A DNA stretch of 52,804 bases from Saprospiraceae bacterium (GTDB taxonomy: Bacteria > Bacteroidota > Bacteroidia > Chitinophagales > Saprospiraceae). This document shows, piece after piece, positions 16,077 to 24,550 of this stretch (within the stretch, counting starts at the first letter, position 1; each line of letters opens with the position of its first letter). The stretch is from assembly GCA_013001975.1 (NCBI GenBank), contig JABDKX010000016.1, positions 1 through 52,804 of the forward strand, written 5' to 3'. A model generated the notes under the pieces. The model was given only the letters and a program-made list of their open reading frames with translations. It ran no database searches and was not told the DNA's origin. A program made the position numbers and the translations under genes.

Positions 16077-18293
16077 ATGGAAGTAAAGGAATTAGGGTTA
16101 AGTATGCCTGAACTAAAAAAATCCTTGAACAATTTTTTTGGATTTAAGGACTTCAAATTAAATCAAGGTGAGATTATTAGAAGTGTCCTCGATGGCCAAG
16201 ACACGTTTGTAATTATGCCAACAGGAGGAGGTAAATCATTATGTTACCAACTGCCTGCGTTAATCATGGAAGGAACAGCTTTGATTATTTCCCCATTGAT
16301 CGCATTAATGAAAAATCAAGTCGACAGTATCAGAGGGTTTAGTGATGAAAATTCTGTAGCTCATTTTTTGAATTCTTCTTTGAATAAAACTCAAATGAAG
16401 GAAGTCAAAGGTGATATATTATCTGGTAAAACAAAACTGGTTTTTATTGCGCCAGAAACATTAACCAAGCCTGAAAATATCCAATTTTTTAAAGAAGCAA
16501 ATGTTTCATTTATTGCCGTAGATGAAGCACATTGTATTTCAGAATGGGGGCATGACTTCAGACCTGAATACCGTAAGATCAGACAAATGGTTCAAGGGAT
16601 TTCAGATGATATTCCAATAATTGCTTTAACAGCAACCGCAACACCTAAAGTTCAATCTGATATTATTAAGAACTTAAACATGGAAAAGCCTAATATTTTC
16701 ATGTCTTCGTTTAACAGAGATAACTTATTCTATGAAGTCAGACCTAAAATTTCAAAAGACCAATGCGTCAAAGAAATCGTTCAGTTTATAAACAGCATTG
16801 AAGGTAAGTCAGGAATTATTTATGTTCAATCAAGAAAGTCTACTGAAGACATTGCTAAAGTACTTCAACTTAATGGCATCAACGCAGCACCATATCATGC
16901 AGGCCTTGATTCTAAAACTAGGAACAAAGTTCAGGATGGATTCCTTATGGAAGAAGTCAATGTTATAGTCGCAACCATTGCATTCGGAATGGGCATCGAT
17001 AAGCCTGATGTTAGGTTTGTCATTCACTATGATATACCAAAAAGCATTGAAAATTACTATCAAGAAACAGGTAGAGGAGGACGAGATGGACTAGGAGGTC
17101 ATTGTCTGGCTTTTTACTCATATAAAGACATTATCAAATTAGAAAAGTTTTTGAGGGATAAAGGTGTTGCAGAGAAAGAATTAGCAGGTCAATTGATGGA
17201 AGAAATAATTGCATACTCTGAAACGAGTAGTTGCAGACGTAAGTTTTTACTGCATTACTTTGGAGAGCAATTTGAAGAGGAGAAATGTAATAAGAGATGT
17301 GATAATTGTAAAAACCCAAAAGAGACTCAAGATGTGACCAACGAAATGCATCAAATGCTTGTGGTCATCGAAGAACTTAAAGAAAATTATGGCGTCAAAA
17401 TTCTTGCTGACTTTATGATGGGCAAGGTGTCCAAGGAAATAAAAACCAATAACTTTGATAACAAACCAAAGTTTGGAAAAGGAAAAGAAAAAGGAGAATT
17501 GTTTTGGCATTCAATTTTGAGACAATCTATATTAAAGAACTTTGTCTATAAAGAAATAGAACAATACGGATTGCTTAAATTGACGGATTTGGGAAGAGCC
17601 TTTATTGAAAATCCTCAGCCAGTATCAATTCCTTTGAATAGAGATTTTACCAGTGCTGAAGGACTGGCCGTTATGACAGATTCTAAAGGAGGAGCAGCTT
17701 TAGATAAGGAATTACTTTCTCATCTAAAAGATTTGAGAAAAGCAGAAGGTAAGCGTTTGAAATTACAACCTTGGGTCATCTTTAGTGAGCCTGCTTTGGT
17801 CGATATGTCAACTTACTATCCGATCTCCAAAGAAGATATGCTCAAAATTTCAGGTGTCAGTCAAGGCAAAGCACGGAAATTCGCAGCACCCTTTTTAGAT
17901 CTTATCAAAGACTATGTTGAACAAAACGACATTATACGTCCTGAAGATTTTGTAATGAAGCAAGTAGCTAACAAGTCGAAATCTAAGGTTACTATTATTC
18001 AAGGGATTGATCGAAAGCTGGCTCTTGAAGACATTGGAGATTCTTTAGGTTTGACATTGGAAAACCTGCTTAAGGAAATGAATCTTATAGTTGGATCAGG
18101 CACTAAGCTAGACATCAACTATTATTTAGATGAAAATTTAGATGAATCTGTTATCGAAGACATCTATGAATACTTTAGTGAAGCGGAGACAGATTCTTAT
18201 GAAGATGCCTTTAATGAACTGTCTGAAGATGACATTACCCTAGAAGAAATTCTAATGGTCCGAATTAAGTTTCTGACTGAAGTAGCACATTAA
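16077..18293 (+). CDS. recQ: ATP-dependent DNA helicase RecQ
   Basis: A 738-residue 3'-5' superfamily 2 helicase for recombination and fork repair. Walker A is MPTGGGKSLCYQLP with Lys53, the DEAH box is at residues 149-152 (VDEAHCISEWGHDFRP), and motif VI is QETGRGGRDG. The RecQ zinc-binding region follows (CRRKFLLHYF... CNKRCDNC, four Cys). Then come an RQC winged-helix region and an HRDC-like domain (residues ~545-620, starting KELLSHLKDLRKAEGK). An acidic C-terminal tail follows, as in other long Bacteroidota RecQ proteins. Single gene closed by a strong terminator. Confidence 0.95.
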   Translation: MEVKELGLSMPELKKSLNNFFGFKDFKLNQGEIIRSVLDGQDTFVIMPTGGGKSLCYQLPALIMEGTALIISPLIALMKNQVDSIRGFSDENSVAHFLNSSLNKTQMKEVKGDILSGKTKLVFIAPETLTKPENIQFFKEANVSFIAVDEAHCISEWGHDFRPEYRKIRQMVQGISDDIPIIALTATATPKVQSDIIKNLNMEKPNIFMSSFNRDNLFYEVRPKISKDQCVKEIVQFINSIEGKSGIIYVQSRKSTEDIAKVLQLNGINAAPYHAGLDSKTRNKVQDGFLMEEVNVIVATIAFGMGIDKPDVRFVIHYDIPKSIENYYQETGRGGRDGLGGHCLAFYSYKDIIKLEKFLRDKGVAEKELAGQLMEEIIAYSETSSCRRKFLLHYFGEQFEEEKCNKRCDNCKNPKETQDVTNEMHQMLVVIEELKENYGVKILADFMMGKVSKEIKTNNFDNKPKFGKGKEKGELFWHSILRQSILKNFVYKEIEQYGLLKLTDLGRAFIENPQPVSIPLNRDFTSAEGLAVMTDSKGGAALDKELLSHLKDLRKAEGKRLKLQPWVIFSEPALVDMSTYYPISKEDMLKISGVSQGKARKFAAPFLDLIKDYVEQNDIIRPEDFVMKQVANKSKSKVTIIQGIDRKLALEDIGDSLGLTLENLLKEMNLIVGSGTKLDINYYLDENLDESVIEDIYEYFSEAETDSYEDAFNELSEDDITLEEILMVRIKFLTEVAH

Positions 18294-18318
18294 ATTATAG
18301 TGAATATTAAATTACTTT

Positions 18319-18352
18319 AAAGCGTTTTGTAAATTGCAAAACGCTTTTTTTA
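18319..18352 (+). terminator. Intrinsic terminator of recQ
   Basis: A perfect 11-bp stem (AAAGCGTTTTG / CAAAACGCTTT) with a 7-nt loop is followed by a run of T, 25 nt after the recQ stop codon. Confidence 0.9.
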
Positions 18353-18366
18353 ATTAATCCTTTTAA

Positions 18367-18795
18367 ATGAAGATTTTAATTTTAAACGGACCAAATCTTA
18401 ATTTGCTTGGAACTCGGCAAACAGATATTTATGGCGAGCAAACAATGGAAGAAATATTTGGAGACATTAAAGAGCACTTTGCTGATCATCAAATATCTTA
18501 TCTTCAATCTAACCATGAAGGCGATATAATCGATAAACTACATGAAGTTGGATTTGACTTTGATGGTGTTGTTTTAAATGCAGGTGCTTATACACACACA
18601 AGCATAGCCATAGCAGATGCCATTAATGCGATTACTACGCCGGTAGTTGAACTACATATTTCTGACATTTATAAAAGAGAAGCTTTCAGGAAAGTGTCAT
18701 TCTTGAAAGATGTTTGTGTACATCATATTATTGGAAAAGGTGTTGCTGGGTATAAGTTGGCTGTAGCATATTTAATTAACACCGATCAAAACTAA
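18367..18795 (+). CDS. aroQ: 3-dehydroquinate dehydratase, type II
   Basis: A 142-residue shikimate-pathway enzyme converting 3-dehydroquinate to 3-dehydroshikimate. Type II signatures are ILNGPNLNLLGTR followed by DIYG (catalytic Tyr22), SNHEGDIIDKLHE, NAGAYTHTSIAI, VELHISDIYKRE and IIGKGVAGYKLA. Length is normal. The stop codon overlaps that of the convergent gene (shared CTAA at 18792-18795). Confidence 0.97.
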   Translation: MKILILNGPNLNLLGTRQTDIYGEQTMEEIFGDIKEHFADHQISYLQSNHEGDIIDKLHEVGFDFDGVVLNAGAYTHTSIAIADAINAITTPVVELHISDIYKREAFRKVSFLKDVCVHHIIGKGVAGYKLAVAYLINTDQN

Positions 18796-19298
18796 GGCAC
18801 GGACATTCGCAAATCTAAAATGCGTAACCTTTTTCTTTTATTCAATTTAAAAACTTTCTTAGAAAACGCTGACCTAACAAAGGCACCTATTGCTGCTATC
18901 ACACCTCCAATAATAATTTCATCTTTACTCATTGTGTAATCCTCACTGGCAACGGAAGCAATACCACCATAGAGGTACCATGCTGCACTGAATTGAACCA
19001 ACTTGGTCCCTACGCTCTTAGCCCAAGGTTTTTGGAGTTTAATACTATGAAATTCTTCAAGTTTGTAAAAGGTGCTCTCAAAAACCAATATGTTTTCTTC
19101 AGGCTTAATGGTCATGAGTTCTTCTTTTCGCCATGTTTTTGGGAAGGCTTTTAATTTGAATTCGATAACATCACCTTCATAAAACTTAATGGAGTTTAGT
19201 GAATTGGCTTTTTCTAGTTGAAGAAAAACTTGGCTGAAACACAGATTTGTAGTGTGTAAAATACTAAGACAGATTATTAATCTTATTATAAATTTCAT
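18792..19298 (-). CDS. Exported hypothetical protein downstream of rnpA
   Basis: A 168-residue protein with a signal peptide (MKFIIRLIICLSILHTTNLCFSQ). Mid-protein is a short all-beta-looking region (FYEGDVIEFKLKAFPKTWRKEEL), and one hydrophobic helix at about 127-145 (IIIGGVIAAIGAFVRSAF) is followed by a very basic tail (KRKRLRILDLRM). Its start overlaps the rnpA 3' end by 35 nt, so it is translated in the rpmH-rnpA operon. I do not recognise a named family. Confidence 0.65.
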   Translation of the reverse strand: MKFIIRLIICLSILHTTNLCFSQVFLQLEKANSLNSIKFYEGDVIEFKLKAFPKTWRKEELMTIKPEENILVFESTFYKLEEFHSIKLQKPWAKSVGTKLVQFSAAWYLYGGIASVASEDYTMSKDEIIIGGVIAAIGAFVRSAFSKKVFKLNKRKRLRILDLRMSVP

Positions 19299-19668
19299 CT
19301 ATGTGTTTGATAATACTTTTTTCAATGTCGCTATATTCTTTGACATCGTTTTCTAAGTAGACGAACATTAACGAAACTTTATATCTTTTTTCTTTTAAAA
19401 GTTTGTCTAGAGGTAATTTGTTTATGCGGTAAGCTTCTCTGGTTCTTCGCTTGAGCAAATTTCTTTTAACGGCAAGTTTTATTTTCTTTTTCGGAATTGA
19501 CACAGAAAAGAGTAATGGCCAATCAGCATCATTCTGAATAGGTTCAATGATATAAAATAGTTTAAATGGGAACTTAAATTGTGATTTACCTTCGGTAAAT
19601 AAACGACCTATTTGCTTTTTACTTTTAAGGCGTTCAAAAGCTTTTAGCGTAAATTTAGGAGTCGACAT
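19264..19668 (-). CDS. rnpA: Ribonuclease P protein component
   Basis: A 134-residue basic protein that helps the RNase P RNA process tRNA precursors. The family signature KLAVKRNLLKRRTREAYR (RNR motif variant) is present, with the N-terminal F.RLKSKKQIGRLFTEGK and the SVSIPKKK segment. It lies directly behind rpmH, the near-universal bacterial arrangement, and the next gene overlaps its 3' end. Confidence 0.95.
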   Translation of the reverse strand: MSTPKFTLKAFERLKSKKQIGRLFTEGKSQFKFPFKLFYIIEPIQNDADWPLLFSVSIPKKKIKLAVKRNLLKRRTREAYRINKLPLDKLLKEKRYKVSLMFVYLENDVKEYSDIEKSIIKHIDEIYNKINNLS

Positions 19669-19726
19669 GACTCAAAGATAGAAAGACCAAACTTATGATT
19701 AATGAAGTAATTACAGTAGTGTGCAA

Positions 19727-19882
19727 TTATTTAGTATGCATTTCGTCAGAAACTGTTAATTTATAACGGCCTTTAGCTCTACGATTAGCAAGTACTTTAC
19801 GACCATTCTTAGTAGCCATACGTGCTCTAAATCCGTGTTTATTAACTCTTTTTCTTTTTGATGGTTGAAAAGTCCTTTTCAT
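19727..19882 (-). CDS. rpmH: 50S ribosomal protein L34
   Basis: A 51-residue protein too short for standard ORF thresholds. Its translation begins [20 protein letters not shown] and continues [19 protein letters not shown], an exact L34 pattern. The C-terminus has a short tail ([12 protein letters not shown]). It lies 58 bp upstream of rnpA on the same strand and has a good promoter 38-75 bp before the ATG. Confidence 0.97.
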   Translation of the reverse strand: MKRTFQPSKRKRVNKHGFRARMATKNGRKVLANRRAKGRYKLTVSDEMHTK

Positions 19883-19926
19883 GGTAAATCGTGTTTCTTA
19901 TATTTTGCCCTTATAATTAAAGGATC

Positions 19927-19959
19927 GCAAAGATAGTATTTATTTGTAAACGAGACAAT
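19927..19959 (-). promoter_or_regulatory. Promoter of rpmH-rnpA operon
   Basis: On the minus strand, ATTG (19959-19956) is followed after 20 nt by TATCTTTGC (19935-19927), an exact Bacteroidota TAnnTTTGY -7 element with near-consensus -33. The expected start site leaves a leader of about 38 nt. Confidence 0.7.
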
Positions 19960-19967
19960 AGTACTTT

Positions 19968-20013
19968 AAAAAAAATAAATTAGTGCTAATCTGTTGGTTT
20001 TAAACAGATTAGC
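19968..20013 (-). terminator. Intrinsic terminator of rho
   Basis: A perfect 11-bp stem (GCTAATCTGTT / AACAGATTAGC, 19985-20013) lies 6 nt after the rho stop. On the minus strand it is followed by a T-rich tract about 9 nt later. Confidence 0.65.
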
Positions 20014-20019
20014 CTTTGA

Positions 20020-21660
20020 TTACCCATTCATAGTGACAAGAAATTCTTCATTATCCATTGTACCTACCATATGCTTTTTAAGGAAAAGCATTGCTTCATC
20101 AGATTTCATATCTGCTAAGTGCTTTCTTAAAACGTGCATTTTAGACAGTGTTGCTGAATCTAGTAATAAATCCTCCCTTCTAGTACTTGATCTCGTTAAG
20201 TCGATAGCTGGATAGATTCGTTTGTTAGAAAGTGTTCTGTCTAACTGTAGCTCCATATTACCAGTACCTTTAAATTCTTCAAAAATAACTTCATCCATTT
20301 TTGAACCTGTTTCAGTTAATGCTGTAGCCAAAATGGTTAATGAACCACCATTTTCGATATTTCTCGCAGCACCAAAGAATTTCTTAGGCTTTTGTAATGC
20401 ACTGGCTTCAACACCACCTGAAAGTACTTTACCTGAAGATGGAGAAACGGTGTTATAAGCCCTTGCCAGTCTTGTAATTGAGTCTAACAAAATGATTACA
20501 TCATGACCACTTTCTGTCATTCGTTTAGCCTTTTCTAGAACGATATTGGCAACTCTTACATGGTTATCAGCTGGTTGATCAAAAGTAGAAGCAATCACTT
20601 CTGCTTTTACACTTCTCTGCATATCCGTTACTTCCTCTGGTCGCTCGTCAATTAGTAAAACGATCATATAACAATCTGGATGGTTGTCAGCAATCGCGTT
20701 AGCGATATCTTTTAGTAAAAATGTTTTACCAGTTTTAGGTTGAGATACGATTAAACCTCTTTGCCCTTTTCCTATTGGAGTAAAAAGATCAATCATCCTA
20801 TTACCATAATCTTTACCTGCAGGATGAGAACACATTTTAAACTTCTCATCAGGAAATAATGGGGTTAGGTATTCAAATGGAATTCTTTCTCTTGTTTTTT
20901 CTGGATCTAAACCGTTAATTTTTGAAACACGAAGTAATGCAAAATACTTTTCGCCTTCTTTTGGAGGCCGGATTTCACCTTTTACAGTATCTCCAGTTTT
21001 TAGTCCGAATAATTTTATTTGCGAAGGTGATACATAAATATCATCAGGAGAAGATAGGTAGTTGTAATCCGAAGACCTTAAGAAACCATATCCATCACTC
21101 ATCATTTCCAAGATTCCTGTTCCTTCAATAACACCATCAATGTCAACATTGAATTTTTTTACTGGTTCAGCAGGAGGAGCTGGTTTTCTATCTCTATTAT
21201 CGTTTTTATCAGACTTTTTATCTCTTGGTTCTCTTGGTTCTCGTTGCTCTCTTTGATCACGAGAATCTCTTTTGCCTCTTGGCTCACGTTGCTCTCTTTT
21301 ATCTCTTCTTTCGCCTCTATCTTCTCTTTTATCTTGAGTTTGTCTAGGTTTTCTAGGTTTGTCCTCAATTTTTTCTTTTATTTCAGCTGGTTTACTTTCA
21401 TTTTTAGTGGGAACAGCTGCTTCTTTAGCTTTAGGTTTTGGCGTTCTTTTTCGTTCTGGTTTTGGTTTTTTGTCTGCTTTGGGAGCAGGTTTTGGTTTTG
21501 CGGCATTTTCAGGTTCGTTACCAGCAACCGCTTGATGATCTAATATCTTATATATTAAATCTTGCTTGCTTAGCCTTTTATATCCTTTAAGTGATAACTG
21601 CTCTGCAACTTCCTTAAGTTCAGGCACAAGCATTTCATTTAATTGGAGAATGTCATACAT
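20020..21660 (-). CDS. rho: Transcription termination factor Rho with disordered charged insert
   Basis: A 546-residue hexameric RNA helicase/ATPase. The N-terminal SAP-like helices (residues 1-45) are followed by a long low-complexity linker (about 46-168) rich in Lys, Arg, Glu, Asp and Pro, with REQREPR-like repeats. Then come the RNA-binding cold-shock domain ([17 protein letters not shown]) and the ATPase core (Walker [10 protein letters not shown], residues 306-314; [23 protein letters not shown]). The linker makes it much longer than the ~419-residue E. coli Rho; such inserts are common in Bacteroidota. It has its own promoter and terminator. Confidence 0.96.
   Translation of the reverse strand: MYDILQLNEMLVPELKEVAEQLSLKGYKRLSKQDLIYKILDHQAVAGNEPENAAKPKPAPKADKKPKPERKRTPKPKAKEAAVPTKNESKPAEIKEKIEDKPRKPRQTQDKREDRGERRDKREQREPRGKRDSRDQREQREPREPRDKKSDKNDNRDRKPAPPAEPVKKFNVDIDGVIEGTGILEMMSDGYGFLRSSDYNYLSSPDDIYVSPSQIKLFGLKTGDTVKGEIRPPKEGEKYFALLRVSKINGLDPEKTRERIPFEYLTPLFPDEKFKMCSHPAGKDYGNRMIDLFTPIGKGQRGLIVSQPKTGKTFLLKDIANAIADNHPDCYMIVLLIDERPEEVTDMQRSVKAEVIASTFDQPADNHVRVANIVLEKAKRMTESGHDVIILLDSITRLARAYNTVSPSSGKVLSGGVEASALQKPKKFFGAARNIENGGSLTILATALTETGSKMDEVIFEEFKGTGNMELQLDRTLSNKRIYPAIDLTRSSTRREDLLLDSATLSKMHVLRKHLADMKSDEAMLFLKKHMVGTMDNEEFLVTMNG
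21187..21348 (-). repeat. Low-complexity Arg/Glu/Asp repeat inside rho
   Basis: DNA coding for residues 105-158 of Rho, made of degenerate gagaacaacgagaacca-like units (peptides [16 protein letters not shown]). It explains the spurious Phe/Ser-rich frame on the opposite strand. Confidence 0.7.
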
Positions 21661-21759
21661 CTTTGAAAATAGTTACTAGGTTTAATAATTTTCCGATAAA
21701 TAAGTGGGAAATGGTTGAAGAATTCAAAACAGAAATGAGTTTTCAAATTTGAATTCGGG

Positions 21760-21793
21760 GCAAATATATACTTATTTTCATGACAATGACAAG
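21760..21793 (-). promoter_or_regulatory. Promoter of rho
   Basis: On the minus strand, CTTG (21793-21790) is followed after 21 nt by TATATTTGC (21768-21760), an exact TAnnTTTGY -7 element. Confidence 0.65.
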
Positions 21794-21909
21794 TATGATA
21801 TCAATAATAATTGTATAAATGGCCTAATAATCAGGAAGATGTCATTTAAAAGGTGGTGTAATCATCGCTGAAGGTCAATAAATTAGATATCATTGATTCA
21901 TTTTAGTAG

Positions 21910-21918
21910 TATATTTGC
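21910..21918 (+). promoter_or_regulatory. -7 promoter element of serS
   Basis: TATATTTGC matches the Bacteroidota TAnnTTTGY -7 element exactly, 20 nt before the serS ATG at 21938. It lies inside the longer open frame from 21893, which argues against that earlier start. A matching -33 element is not clear. Confidence 0.6.
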
Positions 21919-21937
21919 CCGCTTAAATACTATTGGT

Positions 21938-23218
21938 ATGTTAGAAGTTTCAAGAATTAGAAATGAGAAAGAGGAAGTCGTTCAGGGACTTAAGAAAAGA
22001 GGTTGGTCAGATGAGGCCTTAAAAATATTGGATGATGTTATTTCAGCAGATGATAGCCGAAAGCAAATTCAAACTGAAAATGATAGTTTATTGTCGAAAA
22101 GAAACTCCTTATCTAAGGAAATTGGCAAATTATTCCAGACAGGTCAAGCCGACTTGGCAAATGAGACTAAAAAACAAGTTGATGCTTTAAAAGATGAAAT
22201 TTCAAGGAATGAAAAGTTACTTCATGAGCGTATCGAAACAATTAATAATTATCTGTTTAAAATTCCAAATGTACCCAATCTTAAAGTACCCGAAGGCTTA
22301 ACAGAAGATGACAACAAAATAACCAAAGATTGGAATGGGAAATTGATTAATCTTGGTGATAATGCATTAGCGCATTGGGATCTTGCTAAGAAATATAATA
22401 TTCTAGATTTTGAATTAGGTGTAAAAATTACAGGAGCTGGTTTTCCCGTATTCAGAAACAAAGGTGCCAGACTTCAACGGGCTCTAATTAATTTTTTCCT
22501 TGACGAAGCTATTAATGCGGGATACGAAGAAATTGTTCCTCCTCATTTGGTAAATGCAAAATCTGCAATGGGAACAGGATCATTACCTGACAAAGAAGGT
22601 CAAATGTATTATATCGAAAAAGATGACCTTTATATTATTCCAACAGCAGAAGTCCCGGTAACAAATATATTGAGGGATGAAATTGTAAAGGAATCAGATT
22701 TTCCATTTAAATATACAGCATATACACCTTGCTTTAGAAGAGAAGCAGGTTCTTATGGTTCTGATGTAAAAGGTTTAAATCGTGTCCATCAATTTGATAA
22801 AATTGAAATTGTTCAAGTCCAGCATCCTGATAAATCACACGACACATTAAATGAAATGGTTACCTATGTTGAAGGCTTACTAACAAAATTGGAACTGCCG
22901 TACAGAATTTTGTGTTTATGCGGTGGGGACTTGACTTTTGCTTCTGCTTTAACCTATGATTTTGAAGTTTATTCTGCAGCTCAAAAGAAATGGTTAGAGG
23001 TTAGTTCTGTTTCCAATTTTGAAACGTTCCAAACGAACCGATTGAAATTAAGATATAAAGACGAAAAAGGTAAAAGTCAATTAGCACATACCTTAAATGG
23101 AAGTGCTTTAGCCCTAGCAAGAATAATTGCAGCCTTACTTGAAAACAATCAAACTGAAGAAGGCATTTTAATTCCTGAAGCATTAAGACGTTATACAGGA
23201 TTTGACATTTTAAATTAA
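21938..23218 (+). CDS. serS: Serine--tRNA ligase
   Basis: A 426-residue class II aminoacyl-tRNA synthetase charging tRNA-Ser. The N-terminal coiled-coil arm (residues ~20-110) binds tRNA. Class II motifs are present: motif 2 around YTPCFRREAGSYGSDVKGLNRVHQFDK, TAEVPVTN before it, and motif 3 near NGSALALARIIAALLENNQ. The start at MLEVSRIRNEKEEV fits the family N-terminus and follows the promoter, so the upstream ATG at 21893 is rejected. The next gene starts 9 nt after its stop. Confidence 0.97.
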   Translation: MLEVSRIRNEKEEVVQGLKKRGWSDEALKILDDVISADDSRKQIQTENDSLLSKRNSLSKEIGKLFQTGQADLANETKKQVDALKDEISRNEKLLHERIETINNYLFKIPNVPNLKVPEGLTEDDNKITKDWNGKLINLGDNALAHWDLAKKYNILDFELGVKITGAGFPVFRNKGARLQRALINFFLDEAINAGYEEIVPPHLVNAKSAMGTGSLPDKEGQMYYIEKDDLYIIPTAEVPVTNILRDEIVKESDFPFKYTAYTPCFRREAGSYGSDVKGLNRVHQFDKIEIVQVQHPDKSHDTLNEMVTYVEGLLTKLELPYRILCLCGGDLTFASALTYDFEVYSAAQKKWLEVSSVSNFETFQTNRLKLRYKDEKGKSQLAHTLNGSALALARIIAALLENNQTEEGILIPEALRRYTGFDILN

Positions 23219-23227
23219 ATTGTAATT

Positions 23228-23929
23228 ATGGGAGGATATTTTTTAGTAATGGGATTTTTCTCACTTATCGGAATGTTGATGAGTAATAAGTTAAAGTCGA
23301 CATTTAATAAATTTAGCCAGTACAGATTAAGTAAAGGATTGTCTGGAAAAGAAGTGGCTGAAGAAATGTTGGATTATTATGGAATTCATGATGTTAAGGT
23401 TGTACCAGCTAGGGGTATGTTAACCGATCACTATAATCCTAAAACTAAAGTGATTGCATTAAGTGAGCCTGTATACAACCAAAGAACAATAGCAGCATCT
23501 GCGGTAGCAGCGCACGAGTGTGGCCATGCGATTCAACATGCGGATGATTATCCAATGTTAGGAATGCGTTCGTCATTAGTACCATTGGTACAAGTGTCTT
23601 CTAAAGCACAGCAGTTTTTATTTATGGCAACAATGTTTGGATTTGGTATGTCTGTGAATAGTGGAGGCTCTGGAAGTATTTTTCTACTTTTAATAACAGT
23701 CACATTTGGTGTAACTTGTTTGTTTGCTTTGGTCACCTTACCAGTAGAATTTGATGCCTCTAGAAGAGCTTTGGCTTATTTAGAAAATACAGGAATTACA
23801 CAAGGAGCAGAATATGAAGGTGCCAGAAAATCACTTTGGTGGGCAGCCATGACATATGTTGTAAATGCACTTGCAAGCTTAGCTGCTTTTTTATATTTCC
23901 TTATGAAGTATATGAATTCGAGAAATTAA
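23228..23929 (+). CDS. Zinc metallopeptidase, YugP family
   Basis: A 233-residue membrane protein of the neutral zinc metallopeptidase family PF04298. The zinc motif HECGH is at residues 96-100 in VAAHECGHAIQHADDYPML. There is an N-terminal membrane helix, two helices at about 140-180 and one at the C-terminus. The conserved FDASRRALAYLENTG block, with its third-ligand region, follows. Substrate is unknown for the family. It sits between serS and frr, probably co-transcribed with serS. Confidence 0.92.
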   Translation: MGGYFLVMGFFSLIGMLMSNKLKSTFNKFSQYRLSKGLSGKEVAEEMLDYYGIHDVKVVPARGMLTDHYNPKTKVIALSEPVYNQRTIAASAVAAHECGHAIQHADDYPMLGMRSSLVPLVQVSSKAQQFLFMATMFGFGMSVNSGGSGSIFLLLITVTFGVTCLFALVTLPVEFDASRRALAYLENTGITQGAEYEGARKSLWWAAMTYVVNALASLAAFLYFLMKYMNSRN

Positions 23930-23932
23930 TAT

Positions 23933-23958
23933 TATTGAATTAACTTTAGTGTTCAATA
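23933..23958. other. Hairpin between peptidase gene and frr
   Basis: TATTGAA (23933-23939) and TTCAATA (23952-23958) form a perfect 7-bp stem with a 12-nt loop. No T run follows, so it may be a processing site or attenuator rather than a full terminator. Confidence 0.3.
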
Positions 23959-23986
23959 GCTTATTGATAAAATAAAAATTTAAATT

Positions 23987-24550
23987 ATGAGTGATTTAAT
24001 AAATGCAGCCATGTCTGGAGGGAAAAGTAATATGGATAAAGCCATAAATCATTTGAAAGATGAATTGCTTAAATTAAGAACAGGCAAAGCTTCTGGTTCA
24101 ATGCTGAAAGGTATTATGGTCGATTACTATGGTACGCCAACAGCATTGCATCAAGCTGCAAATGTTTCAACACCAGACTCAAAAACAATTTCGATACAGC
24201 CTTGGGATAAGAAACTTCTTGGTTCTATTGAACAAGCTATTTTTGCAGCAAACCTCGGATTGACTCCAATGAATGATGGAGAATTTGTAAGAATAACAAT
24301 TCCACCTTTAACTGAAGAAAGACGTAAAGAACTTGTAAAGGTTGCCAAATCTTTAGGAGAAGATTCAAAAGTTAGTATTAGAAATGAGAGGCAAAAAATC
24401 TTACAAACGATAAAAGCGGAAGTTAAAAACGGATATCCAGAAGATCAGGGAAAGAGAAGAGAAACAGAAGTCCAGAATATAGTAAACGGTTATGGAGATA
24501 CTATTGGCAAACTTATAGAAGCAAAGGAAAAAGATATAATGACTGTTTAA
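23987..24550 (+). CDS. frr: Ribosome recycling factor
   Basis: A 187-residue factor that splits post-termination ribosomes with EF-G. The family pattern is clear: HLKDELLKLRTGKASGSML, VDYYGTPTALHQAANVSTPDSKTISIQPWDK, GLTPMNDGEFVRITIPPLTEERRKELVK and VSIRNERQ. Length is normal. Its stop codon overlaps the ATG of the next gene (TAATG), suggesting coupling. Confidence 0.97.
   Translation: MSDLINAAMSGGKSNMDKAINHLKDELLKLRTGKASGSMLKGIMVDYYGTPTALHQAANVSTPDSKTISIQPWDKKLLGSIEQAIFAANLGLTPMNDGEFVRITIPPLTEERRKELVKVAKSLGEDSKVSIRNERQKILQTIKAEVKNGYPEDQGKRRETEVQNIVNGYGDTIGKLIEAKEKDIMTV

Larger units (their letters stand above)
21661..21937. other. Divergent rho-serS intergenic region with rho leader
   Basis: A 277-bp gap holding two divergent promoters. 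The rho leader (about 92 nt) contains a 9-bp perfect inverted repeat, GAATTCAAA (21720-21728) and TTTGAATTC (21748-21756), a potential hairpin near the 5' end of the rho mRNA. No small ORF is supported. Confidence 0.5.

Noticed and set aside
21244-21543. 99-residue Phe/Ser-rich frame on the plus strand
   Set aside because: It is the antisense of the Rho charged linker and has no family features.
21893-21937. Extended N-terminus of serS
   Set aside because: The extra 15 residues match no SerS start and would contain the promoter element at 21910.
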